Source: Brassica napus
Taxonomy: Eukaryota; Streptophyta; Magnoliopsida; Brassicales; Brassicaceae
Assembly: GCF_020379485.1 (NCBI RefSeq)
Contig: NC_063452.1
Coordinates: forward strand, 55,085,377 to 55,149,376
Length of the DNA: 64,000 nt
Direction of reading: 5' to 3'
In this document: positions 46,176-57,910 of the stretch, in pieces
Numbering within the stretch: the stretch's first letter is position 1
Layout of the letters: each line of letters starts with the position of its first letter
The notes under the pieces: generated by a model
Seen by the model: the letters and a program-made list of their open reading frames with translations, nothing else
Told to the model about the DNA's origin: nothing
Databases searched by the model: none
Program-made: the position numbers and the translations under genes

Positions 46176-47340
46176 TATCTGCACACAGAAATCAAAGAAA
46201 ACCCCTAAACCTCAACTAAAGATTCAAACTTTTTCCCTTCAAACTTCAGATCTACAATGTAAATGAAACAAAAACCCTCAAGATTCTTACTTTTTTTTGC
46301 CTAAAACCCTTCAGATTAGAAGTTTTGCTTTATGTCTGCAATTTTTGTTTTTGTTTACCATGCTAGCAGCAACGCACAACGTAACTCATCATATATATGC
46401 ATCAAAGTGTTACACTGGCAAGCTTGGGCTTCCTCTTCATTTCGGCCCATTTAGCTCTCATAACTTTTCAACATTTTTTCTCTTCTTTACAAGAAAATTT
46501 TCTGTTTTCTGAATACAAAGGTAATAAATAATACACAACAAAATATAAATTAGCATCATTTAATAGTAAGTGATATTATTATTATTTTATTTTACATCAA
46601 TTCAATAAAATGATATGCTTTTTCATATTTTGTATTATTTTACAAAAATTGATACTATGATAAAAAATTGTATCAGTTAAATAAATGATGTATTCATTTT
46701 TTTTTTTTTTGACATCACTTATTGAAATGATACTTACTTTAATTCAATAAAAGATTGATGCTAACTTAAATTATATAATTATATTTATCTTTGACATCAG
46801 TTTAATAAAATGATGTTATTTTAATTTTAATTTGCATCAATTAAAACATTTGAGTTAATATAAAGATAATTTACATCAATAAAACAATGAACGTAATTAT
46901 CTAATATCCCAGGAAAAAGAGAACCACTATCATGAACGTAATTAGAAGAAACAACGAAAAAATAGATCACGATCGTAAAAATATTTTTGTGTTTAACTCT
47001 TTTTTTTTCTTTGCTTTTATTTGATTGGTCATGACCTCATATAACTGTTCACCTCAGTAAAATATTTTTGACTAACTATATCTTCATCTTCATCTTCCTC
47101 TTCCTCTCCCTCTTTCGATTTCTTATATATTTTATCAGTTTAAAATTTATGGTTCTAAGTTATTGGATTCAAAACAAATTTTCAACAAGAATCAAGCACT
47201 CATATGAGTCCTTATGATGACAGTTTGGTTTTTTCTTATGAAGGATAATGAATGTTTCCGGAAGGTATTATTTTCTTCCTTTTTCATTTCTTCAGTTTCT
47301 TGAAAAAAATCTAATGTTTTAAACAAGCAAAAGGCAATGA
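46176..47340. other. intergenic DNA, no gene seen
   Basis: 46540-46900 holds repeated ATCAATTAAAA/TGATACT motifs in both orientations, possibly a decayed AT-rich MITE. No coding sequence supported. Confidence 0.5.
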
Positions 47341-47620
47341 AAAAATGTTTCAAACCGAAACATATATAGACTAGAAAACGAAAAATAAAAATAGGATAGG
47401 ATCAAACTGATCACTTCTGTAATAACAATTTCACAACTTTTCGACCTCTACAATGCAGCTTTCTCCAACCGCTTGCTCTCTGGGAAATGTTTTCTCTACA
47501 ATATGAAAAACGTAACATAGTGTTGTGGGAAATGACATGCATACAAAGAACCAAAAAGGAATAATATGCAAGACATTTTTAATATAAAGAAATTTAAATC
47601 TTATAAAGGAATCATGGGAG
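47340..47620 (-). pseudogene. 3' end of an NYN gene, duplicate of the 53.1-kb gene's end
   Basis: 47340-47560 aligns with 53035-53215 (TAGACTAGAAAACGA, AACCGCTTGCTCTCTGG, ACAATATG). The minus strand contains a last exon 47495-47448 that reads RKHFPESKRLEKAAL and a stop, against RHHFPESKRFKKAP in the intact gene. No upstream exon of the gene is recognised next to it, so this is a fragment left by local duplication. Confidence 0.65.
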
Positions 47621-48100
47621 GGGGTATATCATATTAGGCACCACAGCATATTTTCCCGATTTCAAATTATCAAAATGTTCAGAGAGAGAACAAATATTTT
47701 ATTACCGCACATGCGTGCTACGTAATAAAAAATATGCCAAATGAAGTATTCCAAGTTAAACTGCCATAAGACTTACCTAGGCACGACATAGAAGCGAACT
47801 AACTATTGTAATATCATACCAAAAAGAAGCACAAGGAGAATTGCAAGTGGATAAGTAACAATGAAGAGTAGATAAATATATATGATACTTATGCACAGAA
47901 ACAACAGTCACCTTCTCATAGCATTTAAATTGCGGTTGTCAAGATTGCTATTTTGTCATTTGGTTTTCCAACCCACTACCCACATGTCATTTTTGAGGCC
48001 GGGGCATCATAGAAAACCCTAACAGCAATTGAGAATTTTAATGACATCATCTATAAAAGCAGACATAAAAAATGAGGAAATAAAGTTTGTGACATGTTAC

Positions 48101-48180
48101 CTGAAACGGAACCAAGCCGTTAGATTCCTCTCCAATGATAGGAAGAGGCTTGAAACCAACTGCTTCTTTCCCATGAAGTT
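48101..48180 (-). other. isolated exon-like fragment
   Basis: The minus strand reads HGKEAVGFKPLPIIGEES then NGLVPFQ, directly followed by a GTAACA donor. Composition is protein-like but I cannot assign a family. It lies between an NYN fragment and an E2 pseudogene. Confidence 0.3.
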
Positions 48181-48589
48181 AGATAATTAGCAATTAGAGT
48201 ATATGTTGCAGTGATATGATAGTCTTCTATACAAAAGTCATAGTTGGACTACTTCCACACAATTATATTTAAACATATGAACCAAATTAATTTTTCATCT
48301 AATTTAATATAAACTAATTTACAAAGATTTTTTGAAGATTTGGAGAAACAAAAATACCCTACTTCGCTTCTCTCTAGGTTTTACCTCTGCTTTGATTCAA
48401 ATAGCAATACTCACTCGGATTAACAGCTATAGCATGGACCGTCAATTTTGGTTCTTTCACTTCATCAATACAACTTACGACCAGATGAGCAATATTATAG
48501 TTACTCTAGAATGAATGTTTCATTTTCTTAACTATTTCTTTCTCTTGCATTCGAGAGAGTGGGCAAAGATGGTTCTCATTAACTCTTTG

Positions 48590-49170
48590 GTGCTCTAAGA
48601 ATCAACCCAAAACTGTACATTTATGGGAAGTGTCAGAGTCTTTTCGGCACTTGGAGTGGTAGCTAGAGGGAGAGGTTGATCCCCAACAGTTCTATAACGT
48701 TGCAGGTTCTTACCTCAGACCAAAGTCTGATATTGAATGAAAAACCTTACTTCAACAAGTTTGGCTACGAGGGAACATCGGGTTCTCCACGCGGTGAGGC
48801 CCAAACTACAGCTTACAGTGAAAGCACATTCTTAGTTTCTTAAAAGATGATGGTGAGGCCTAATCTTGAGCTTGATTGGTGGGTTTTGAATACACAGTAT
48901 TTTGAAGACTTTCGTATGTGATATCCAAAAATGTGCTCATGACGTCCTAAAGGTGTGTAATGCTTATAGAAAAAGAGCTCTGGTGGCATCTTTGATGATG
49001 CTCTGAGAAATTTAAAGAATATGTGTAATGCTTACAGTCTATTTAAAGAAGGGGGAAGAGATGCCCTGAGAAGTTTAGGGAAGATGTGGACACGCTTCTG
49101 TTGAAGGAGTTCATTCTTCTTGGTGTCCCTGGTCTGTTAACGAGAAACAACAGCAGTAACGACCAATAGA
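48590..49170 (+). pseudogene. UBC24/UBC25-type (PHO2-like) ubiquitin-conjugating enzyme fragment
   Basis: Plus-strand pieces in shifting frames match the C-terminal part of the large plant E2 enzymes: LRINPKLYIYGKCQSLFGTW (48600), LNEKPYFNKFGYEGTSGSPR with GEAQTTAYSESTFLVS (48730-48840), CNAYSLFKEGGRD (49025), and DVDTLLLKEFILLGVPGL (49085-49140). This family includes PHO2, which controls phosphate transporters. The catalytic-cysteine region lies N-terminal to this piece and is absent; several stops and frameshifts are present. It is non-functional. Confidence 0.75.
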
Positions 49171-50190
49171 GTGACTTTCTTCAGTTTGACCTCCATTGCT
49201 TCCGTTTCTTCTTACTTTATTTCATTTTCCTTTTCTTAGTATCATTGATCCTCTTTTCTTTTCTTATATTTGTCACGTCTTTATTGAGAAGTTTCTCTCA
49301 TTAGAAAATACTGAAACTCAGTTTTCAATGATAATTTTTCAAAGAAATGTGAGTTTAAAATGTCTAACAAAATAGGTTTCGATTGTAACTTTCAAGCCTC
49401 AACTTCGTAATCAAGATGATATGTGGAAACGTGGGGTTTGTTAAACTAAATTGACATCTAGAAATATGGAGATACCAAAATGTAAACGTGTCAGTCTATG
49501 GCAAGAAATTTCTTGAGCTGCCTCATCAGACCATTCATGTGTACATTACGAAAACCTTTAAACCCTTCCCTTTATGCCAAGAACTTCCTATCGATTAATG
49601 GTTTTAAATTTATAACAACTCATAGTGCAAGTCTTCGTAAGATTGATATCAAGGAAAAAGAATCTACAACTTCTTAGAACAAACTCCCGAACTAAATCTG
49701 GTGATTAAAATGAAGAATTTCTTTCGATATCAACAAAGCCATGTCGAGGAGAAGCTTACTCGACTTCATCAAGAACATTCGTGCAATGCACATCCATCTA
49801 ATCTATTAGTTTATGGTTTTATTTTTATCTACCATTAACAAGCACTTAAAAAATTAGTTAATGTGAAATATTTGGTTATTTACATTAATTTTTTTTAATT
49901 ATAACAAAATCTGTCGAGAAAGAATCTAACAAAATTTTACTTAAAATTTAAATATTTTTATAAAGTAACATATTAATTAATTTTGTAATTAGTAATATAA
50001 TATTGTTATAAATCAATGTTAACTAAACTTTTATTAGAAAACAAAAAATAAAAATTATATACTATTTTTCTAATAAATTCTATAATTATATTATGTAATA
50101 TATATAAATAGAAGTGCTATATGAATTATTTGAAAATGTATTAAATAGGTAAATTAACAAAAAAAATTTAAAATTGTTTTATTTAAATAA
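49171..50190. other. AT-rich intergenic DNA, no gene seen
   Basis: Sequence passes from mixed composition (perhaps 3' flank of the E2 fragment) to extremely AT-rich. No gene, RNA or repeat border recognised. Confidence 0.5.
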
Positions 50191-50738
50191 AGAGAAAATT
50201 TTATGTTTACCACTTTCAAGGTACTACTTTTCATCTTTACCACCACTTAAGAGACATTTTCAAAAATAACTTGTTCATTAAGTGACAAAATACTCTTATG
50301 CCCTTGTTATCTATATATAATAAATCATTATTTAAATAAATAAAAATAATAAAAAATAATAAAAATAATAAAAAAATAACTTTTTTTTATGTTTCAAATT
50401 ATACTTTTCAAATTCGAACTTTTTTATAATTTTTTTTTATTTGTTTTTTCGAAATTTTTTTTTAGTTTTTTTCAAAATATTTTTTTGAAAATCGAAAATT
50501 ATGAAACTATTTTTAATATTTTTTTATATTTTGAAGTATTTATTTATATATTTATTAGAATCTTGAATTTTACATTCCAAAAACCTTACCATACCCCTCA
50601 ACTCTAAACCCTAAGTCTAGATTAGTTAACCCTAGGGTATAAGTGTCTTTTACCCTTCATTAAAAGTGAGGGTAAAAATGATTAGTGTAAACATGAAAAA
50701 TGGTACCATGAATGTGGTATTTGTGGCGATTTCCCTCA
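50191..50738. mobile_element. MITE-like element with degenerate inverted ends
   Basis: The left part reads TGTTTACCACTTTCAAGGTA and TTTTCATCTTTACC; the right part, inverted, gives ACCACATTCATGGTACCATT and TTTTCATGTTTAC. The flanks share AAATAAA on both sides. The AT-rich core has no protein-like frame. The match to Mutator-like MITEs is only suggestive. Confidence 0.5.
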
Positions 50739-50744
50739 AATAAA

Positions 50745-52000
50745 TTACCACTTATCACTAAAATGAGTTAAAATTTGTAAAATATATCATATTGTTATAC
50801 AAAAATAAATTTATTAACATAGGTTAAACATGTGTATCTACAACTACAAATTATATTTTTATTTATTTTGAAACTCACAACAATATATTGCTTAAAATGT
50901 TTATATACAAAAATATAATAATATATAATTACTTTTAGTTCATATCCTATTGAAAAATATGTTATTAAGAAACTATGGTATTTTAGTAATTCATTTAAAA
51001 TACTAATGACAAATCAAATTTTGATTATATATATATTTTTTTAATTATAAAAAAATCTGTGGAGAAAAATCTAGAAAATACTATCCAAAATTAAAATATT
51101 TTTTATTACATAATGTATTAATGTATTAACAAAAAAAACAAATTCAAAAAATTCATGTAGACTTCAAAACTCAAAAATAGTAGTAGTAATTTTTCAAAGT
51201 TTTTCTGACAAAATATAAAAAAATAAATATTCAAACTCAAAATAATATTTAAAATTTTACAAAAGCTAAAATTATAGATAATAAAGAATAACCTTTTGAA
51301 ATGCTTCACGAAAAAACAAACTATATATATTGTAAAAACTAAAGAAATCTAATACTTTGAAATCTTAACTAAAAATAAAAAGAAAATTTAATATCATAAC
51401 ATCAAAAAAATATCTTATATCAATAAAATTTAATAAATTAATATGATAGATGCTACTATATATAAAATTTACTAAAATAATAGGACTAAATTATTTAAAC
51501 AAAACAGTGTTTTACTTATAAAATATGTAAAAAACAAATAATATATGTTAAAATCTATTTTCTTAAACACAACATGTAAATATAAATTACCTTAAACATA
51601 TTTATTTTCTATAATATAAATAAATAAATTTTAAAAATGTATTATAGCAAAATGTATAAATTAAAGAAAATAATATTTCGAAAGAGGTTATCTATTTGAT
51701 TATTTCATATTGTGATTTTACAGTACATAACTCCAAAATATATTAGTAAGTAATACAAATTAATAACAAAGTAAAATATATTAAACAAATCACTATATAT
51801 TAATATTGCTGAATACGGAATATAAATATTATAGAGTTACATAATCTATAATACTCAAATAGAAATTATATATTTAAAACATTTGTAATAATATCAAATA
51901 CATTTATAAAATAAAAAAATATCCAAACAAACGTGCGGATTAAAATCTAGTTATAATTTAATTTAAGAGAACAAAAACATAAATCTTGATTCTTCAAGTG
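50745..52000. other. AT-rich DNA with a possible Helitron end
   Basis: Very AT-rich, no gene. At 51932-51951 the sequence GTGCGGATTAAAATCTAGT, followed by T, resembles crucifer Helitron 3' ends, but the usual perfect hairpin is not formed. Confidence 0.4.
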
Positions 52001-52099
52001 CTGAAAACTTCAGACTGTCTCAATGATTTCTTTCAGCATAGTTTTGATAAACTCTGCGGTCTACCTGGTACCCCCAAAACTTTATAAGTGGAGCTAGCT

Positions 52100-52410
52100 T
52101 TTCATCAAGTGGTTTTCACTTCTAACATGTAACTATGTTATGGTTTAAAGGATTCTACATCCAGGTCTGGGGTTCGAATCCTAGGCTATGCAATATATTA
52201 CAGGAAATCTAGGTTTCAAATCCCGGAGAGGCGATTTATTTAAACAATTATGCAGACTACGGAAGAAAAGCTTACAAGGGATCTTCAACGTGATGCAGTT
52301 AGGCGTACATCTTCATAAGGCAGGTAGTATTGTCGGTTGTCGAATCGTCTATGTAATATTTCTCATATCATAATGATAAGATCATAATAAATCAGCGTTA
52401 AAAAAAAAGT
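52100..52410 (+). repeat. possible tRNA-derived SINE
   Basis: Contains GGGGTTCGAATCC (B-box) preceded by ATGGTTTAAAGGATT (A-box-like) and ends ATAATAAATCAGCG followed by a run of nine A. No clear target duplication was identified, so the call is tentative. Confidence 0.4.
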
Positions 52411-53120
52411 TCAATAATTTTAAAAATCATTAAATAAAATAGATGATAGATCCATACGATCTTATAAACAGGGAACAAAATTATCTAGACATTATGTATA
52501 ATGTTTATAGCTCTGTATTGCTGAATATAATATACATGTCCAATCAAGTATCAACTATTTCAGTCTGAACCGAGATATATACTAAAGCATGCACAAGTCA
52601 CATTATCACTAAAATTGACACATGAAATATGTTTAATTTTTTTTAAAATGCTTAAAAAGAAAAGCAGTTTAATTTAGTAACTGATTTCTATTTGTTTATT
52701 TTCTAAGTAAAACAAAAATGCTAATATTTTGCACACTTCAGCCATGATCCCACTATCTTTGAAACGGTGTACTTTTCTCTACATACAATTAACTCAGGAT
52801 GTCCTAAATCAAAATTCATTTATTCTTGCAGAAAACATAAGTCCAGCAGCTTATCTCAATGATTCATCTATCAGTGGGTAGATAAGCACTCACTTACTCT
52901 CTCTCTCTTTCTCTCAGAGTTTATTAAGATAAGGGGTAATAATAGTTTAAAAGTCAAAGTGATTTAGCCACTTAAGGAGTTATACAAGTACTAAACAGAT
53001 TAACTTATAAATATAAACAAGAAAATAAAATAGTTCAAACAGAAACATAGACTAGAAAACGAGAAAAGAAGAAGATACTAAGATAGGATCAGACTGATAA
53101 CTAAAGTCATAACTCCTCTA
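52411..53120. other. intergenic DNA, no gene seen
   Basis: Only the last 90 bp, adjoining the NYN gene's stop codon, resemble the 47.4-kb fragment and probably represent the 3' untranslated region. Confidence 0.5.
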
Positions 53121-54734
53121 CTAAGGAGCTTTCTTGAACCGCTTGCTCTCTGGAAAATGATGCCTCTACAATATGGAAAAACATGGAGTTAGTGAGAAAT
53201 GGCATGCATACAGTTTTTGTGTCTTGTAAAATCTATCAAAATAGTCATTAAGAAAAAAGCTTGCCTGTATCCAGTAGAGTTGTAGGTTCTCGGAACGTTC
53301 AAAATGATCAGTAATACGCTTACCCTGCTTGCTCAAATTGGTTAGATAAGGAAACAGTATTATTGATTTCAAAGAGAGAGAGGATGCTTACATTCAGCGC
53401 ATGTTTTTTACTAGAGAGATGCTTGATGAATTCATCCAGGTGTTTGAAATCAGAGTAGCACACTTTGCAATAAAACATTACGGTAGATTCACCAACCCTT
53501 TCAATACTACGTCCACTGCACTTGCGAAGAAGAACATGTCTTCTTGTCTCTGAAACTAATAGATTTTAAGAGATTAGTTTGGTGGTTATATGAAAGTGAG
53601 ACAGAAGAGAGGAGTGAAAACACACCTGCAAGTAAGCTATCCCAGAGCCACTCTGCAGAAGTGACCAAGACTGACATTTGGGGAGGCCTAAATGAGTAAG
53701 ACAAAAACAGGTTGTACTTATTTCTTTGTAGTAGATGGGGAAGAAAATCTGAAAAGGCATCATCAGCCTCATCCGATATGATCATCATTGTAGCCGGAGT
53801 AGGATTATTATATTGCCATTCATCAATATCATCAGAGATGCGGCCGTTCACGACTTCTGTTTTGTTTCAACAAAAGAAAGCATGCATTTTCAGTAGGGAG
53901 GGATAGGTATTAATTTTTGTGACTAACTAACAAACTAACCAAGAGTGGCATGTGCAAGATCGATTCCAGTGGAAGAGAGGGCTTGAAGGTGGTGTTGAGG
54001 GGTTTTTTTATGGTCACCATAGGCGGTGATGGAGACAGGACCAGAGTAGCCTAGTTCCTTGAAGGCTCCTTCCAAACTGGGACGGATCCGACGAGCATCA
54101 TAACCGTCGGGAATAGGACAGTCAAACATGTCCCACAAGACATGGATTTTAGCTGTCGCAAATTCAGGCGTGGCAGCGTAGTTCTTTCCCCACTTGCTCG
54201 TTACAGATTGGAGTTGTGAATCATCAGGGCGTAAAATCTCCTGCAAAAAGAAAACATTTAAAAGACAATGAAACAAAGAATTGATACAATCAGAGAGAGA
54301 GAGAGAGAGGGGATGGTTACTTCGAGTGCATGCTTTTTAGTGGAGAGATGCTTCCTGAAACTCTTCAGGCTTTGGCGATCCAAAGAGCACGATTTGCAAT
54401 AAAACTTAGCAGATGATGATGATGATGATTCACCAGTGCTTGTCTTAGTTAGTAATTTTTCCCAGAGCCACTCTTTGCGAGTGCGCACGAACAATCCTGC
54501 GCGAGGTTTGACTGAATAAGCCAGAAAAAGGTCGTAACACGTGCGTTGTTGTAGCCGAGACAGATCCCAATTGAAGACATCTAACACCTGATTGGATATG
54601 ATCATCATTTTAGCCGGAGGAGGATTATCCTCTCGCCATTTCACCATATCTTTATACATGAGTGCGCACGTGCATCCTATTTCATTACCATATATTCCTT
54701 TATTAACTAAAAAGGCCCATATCTTCCGCAGATA

Positions 54735-54783
<49 letters not shown>

Positions 54784-55049
54784 AAGCTGGACTAACCAGA
54801 TCTGGTATGTACCACAGCGACTCCAGTGGAAGATAGAGCTCGTAGGAGGTGTTCAGGAGTTTGTTTTTGGTCTCCATAGGCTGTGACTGTGATGGAGACA
54901 GGACCAGTGTAGCCTAGCTCCTTGAAAGCTCCTTCCAAACTGGGACGGACCCCACGAGCATCGATACCCTCTGGAACCGGACAGTCAAACATGTCCCACC
55001 ACACCGCTATTTTAGCCGCCGCCGCCGCAGCAGCATCGTTCCCACCCAT
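53121..55049 (-). CDS. two-module NYN + C2H2 zinc-finger protein, intact
   Basis: Seven exons splice to an open frame of 467 codons plus stop: 55049-54797, 54676-54321, 54240-53940, 53856-53626, 53549-53392, 53324-53265 and 53165-53121, all phases fitting. Module 1 has KIAVWWDMFDCPVPEGIDAR and GPVSITVTAYGDQKQTPEHL, then MMIISNQVLDVFNWDLSRL, then a zinc finger FYCKSCSLDRQSLKSFRKHL with STKKHALE. Module 2 repeats this: KIHVLWDMFDCPIPDGYDAR, MMIISDEADDAFSDFLPHL, and FYCKVCYSDFKHLDEFIKHL. It ends RHHFPESKRFKKAP. NYN domains are PIN-like RNase folds. The first aspartates are kept, but the usual SGD-DF catalytic motif reads SNQVLDVF and SDEADDAF, so activity is doubtful. Intron 6 uses a GC donor (CAG|GCAAGC); intron 1 holds a (TA)n tract. 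No lesion is seen. Confidence 0.85.
54737..54778. repeat. (TA)n microsatellite in intron 1 of the NYN gene
   Basis: An uninterrupted run of about 20 TA units between the acceptor side of exon 2 and the donor of exon 1. Confidence 0.95.
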
Positions 55050-55307
55050 TCTCTCTACACCTTTTAACAGATCTCAGACACAGATCTCGTTTCTACCCTT
55101 GTCACAGGGTTTTTCTTTTTATATATGTTGCCACCAACCTATTGGGCCTAACTGAAACCCATTAAACTTATGGGCTTACGAATTCGGATAAATCTTTTTC
55201 CTTATACCAACATTTTAGAATTAGTATAAGAATAAATTAATCCAATATAATGGGGGTTATCTACTTTATTAAACGTTATGGAAAAAGAACAAACAAGTAA
55301 AATATAT
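55050..55307. promoter_or_regulatory. 5' flank of the NYN gene
   Basis: On the minus strand the region upstream of the start has TATATAAAAAG at about 55117-55127, some 70 bp upstream of the ATG, a plausible TATA box. GGCCCAATAGG and GGGCCTAACTG-type site-II-like GGCCCA elements lie just further upstream, common in promoters of growth-related plant genes. Confidence 0.4.
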
Positions 55308-56104
55308 CTTATATATATTTATACTATTAAAAGTGTGCTTAAGTGGCAGAGCTAGCATAAAACGAGGGTGGTCATATGACCCATGTGAACTTTTGCAAAA
55401 ACAATTTTTCCTTGTGTTTTTGAGGACTCCCTCTTCCGTCGATCAGGATCTGACTCCGGTACACGGAGTCTTCTTGACGATGTGTAGTCGGCTTCGACTC
55501 CGGTGGTTCGCGTCTTCAAGATGGAGTTATTCGGATTTTGGTTTCATGGGGGGGCGTATTTTACGGTGGTGGTTCTGTGGTAAACGGGTGTAGGAGGTGA
55601 TTCGGAAGTGGTGGTTTCGTTTGATGACGAAGGCTCTGTCTTTGGGTTCCGTTGGTGGTTCCCGAGTGGTGTCTCGACGGTTTTCAGATGAAGATGTTTG
55701 AAGCGTGGGTGATGGACTCTGTTGATATGGGTTGCGTTCGTCTTTTCTATGAAGATGGAGGTGTTTAGTTCTCTGAATCTCGGCTTTATTGTCGTTTGTG
55801 GAATGGTTATGTTGGATGGTGACGGTGGTTGGATGTATCGGATGAGATCTCGTCATCGGACAATTTGAAGCTCTCCGAGGGATGGTGATTTAGATATGTG
55901 AAGTTTCGTCTCTTATGTTTGTGGCGTATGGTGTTGGATGAGATCTCGAAGTGTCTCGATTGAAGCTCTCTAATGCTTGGAACACATGAGATGAAGGAAA
56001 GCTGTGAAGTTGGTGGTTCGGATCTGTTCCCGGCAGATATTCCGGTGTTGTTCAGTCGTCATTGATTCCCTCCGCGGTCGGTGAAGGAATGGAGGCGGTT
56101 TCCT
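55308..56104 (+). mobile_element. possible Helitron 5' end and GT-rich interior
   Basis: TCTTATATATATTTATACTA followed by TTAAAAGTGTGCTTAAGTGG resembles crucifer Helitron 5' ends (TC then TATA-rich, TATTAAAA). The following 700 bp are G/T-rich with recurring GATGAAGATG and TTGAAGCTCTC phrases and no recognised protein. It ends where segment C begins; no 3' terminus was found. Confidence 0.35.
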
Positions 56105-56673
56105 GGACATCAAATACAACATCGGTTAAATAATAAATTAACAATATTTACATTTTATATAATCATAAATATAGTAAACATCATAATATGATAATAAACA
56201 TAAAATTATATTTTAAATTTGGTTAAAAATTATAGATAATATTTTTATTCTAAAAATTTATAATATAAATTAAAATATAATAGATATATTTTAGTATTTC
56301 TATTATTTCAATTTAAAAATTTTATTCTTATTTTTATTTTTGTATTTATATTTATATTGTTTTTGAAAAAAGAAAAAAGAAATTTTACCCTCCCGCAACC
56401 GCTAGCTGGAACCAGCTTTTAAATTTAAGAGGTTTAGAACGATTTAGAGCGGTTTGAGTGATTTTGCAAAACACCAACAACCGCTATTAATCGCAAAAAC
56501 TGCGTTTGCAGGTGGTAGCTAGCGGGAAAACCAGTCATGTCCTTACTCCATTTTGAAAAGAAAATAGAGATATACATTGGATATGCTATAATACGTGGAG
56601 TGGTCATAATGAATTGATTTGCTAATTTGCTACTTTGACTTAAAGTGAATTTCCTTGTATAACCATTATATTA

Positions 56674-56940
56674 CTCCCTCCGTTTCATAATACTTGATGT
56701 TTTGTAATAGTACACAAAGATTAAGAAAATTACATTTCCCTAGAAAAATATTTTAAAGATATAATTTTAAAATCAGTTAACCAATTATAAAAAAGACTGT
56801 AAAATCTAATTGATTGAACAGTTTCCAATAAAGTTAAAGTTAACCTTAAAATCTCAAAACTTTTTTAAAATCTCAAAACTTCATGTAAATTGAAACAAAA
56901 CAAACCTTCTAAAACATCATCTATATTGAAACGGAGGGAG
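56674..56940. mobile_element. Stowaway-like MITE, 267 bp
   Basis: Perfect terminal inverted repeats CTCCCTCCGTTTCA, flanked by TA on both sides, absent from the matching position in segment A (about 17972). This is the classic Tc1/mariner-derived Stowaway pattern. Non-coding. Confidence 0.9.
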
Positions 56941-57391
56941 TATTTTTTTTGTATGGATCTGATTTTTGAACAGTAACAAAACGAAAGTACAAAGAGATTA
57001 ACAATCTGCCAATACTAGATGAATCTATGATACTTCAGCTGGTGAGTAGTTCGAGTCTGGCTAAGATTCAGTAGTGTTAATTTGATAATCCATAAAATGT
57101 AAACATCAATTTTACATATGTGTGATGATGTTAAATATCACATGGTCTCTAGTATATATGGGAAAGGTATGGGAAAGGGCAGGAAAAAATGAATGAAGTA
57201 ACTTAAAACACAACTAATTTTCATCTTTCTTGTTTTGATTAATACTCCGTGTATATCCAATCATGATTAATTTAATTTTACGATTCAAATAAATTTTTCT
57301 TTTTTTTAAAGAAGAAAGTGATTCAATTAGATAATGACCATCTAAATATTAACGTATAGTCGTAATAATTTGTCACAATAATATCATTCCA

Positions 57392-57625
57392 TTGACCGGA
57401 TGTGGTAGCTCGTTTGGTAAGGACTTTGGGGGACAATTGTCATGCTCCCGGGTTCGACGCCAGACGGAGGGGAACTGCCCATCCTGTCATCAAATGCGGT
57501 ACTGGGTGTTGGGCCTTGTCCCCAGCCCAGGTTTAAACCCTCCCGGGTGAAGTGGACCGCTGCCTAACCGGACCTAGGGAATGATCCACGTAAGTGGGGA
57601 ACCCTGGATTATCAATAAAAATAAT
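57392..57625 (+). mobile_element. tRNA-derived SINE, 234 bp
   Basis: A 15-bp target duplication AATAATATCATTCCA flanks it (57377-57391 and 57626-57640), and segment A has the single, uninterrupted site. The 5' part carries an A-box (GGTAGCTCGTTTGG) and a B-box (GGGTTCGACGC); the 3' end is ATCAATAAAAATAAT. It encodes no protein and would depend on LINE machinery. Confidence 0.92.
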
Positions 57626-57910
57626 AATAATATCATTCCACGCATGGCTCGTTGTTTTAATCATTAACAATTATACTCTATTTATTTATATTTATTTCAT
57701 TTCATATAAAAGTCACCATGGATCAATGTTTAATGATAACTAGCCTTTGAAGGAGAGAGAGATAAGAAGATGTTGTAACATCACATAGCAAAGGGAAGGC
57801 ACACTAACCATGTAGTAAATCTTAAATGGATGTGTTCTCATTTAAATTCATTCGATCATCATTTAGTACTATGATCATATGCTGATTTTGATTTTTTTTA
57901 TTGTTTGCAG

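Larger units (their letters stand above)
56105..57736. repeat. segment C of the duplication
   Basis: Nearly identical to 17416-18510 of segment A except for two inserted elements, a Stowaway-like MITE and a SINE. Homology ends at TTTAATGATA next to ACTAG, the putative 3' end of the Helitron on the right. Confidence 0.9.

Noticed and set aside
46297..46512. 71-codon open frame with a hydrophobic start like a signal peptide
   Set aside because: No homologue recognised and composition follows the base bias; upstream is the NYN pseudogene promoter side.
55527..55856. 109-codon minus-strand frame rich in His, Thr and Arg
   Set aside because: It is the complement of the G/T-rich interior of a possible Helitron and shows no domain.
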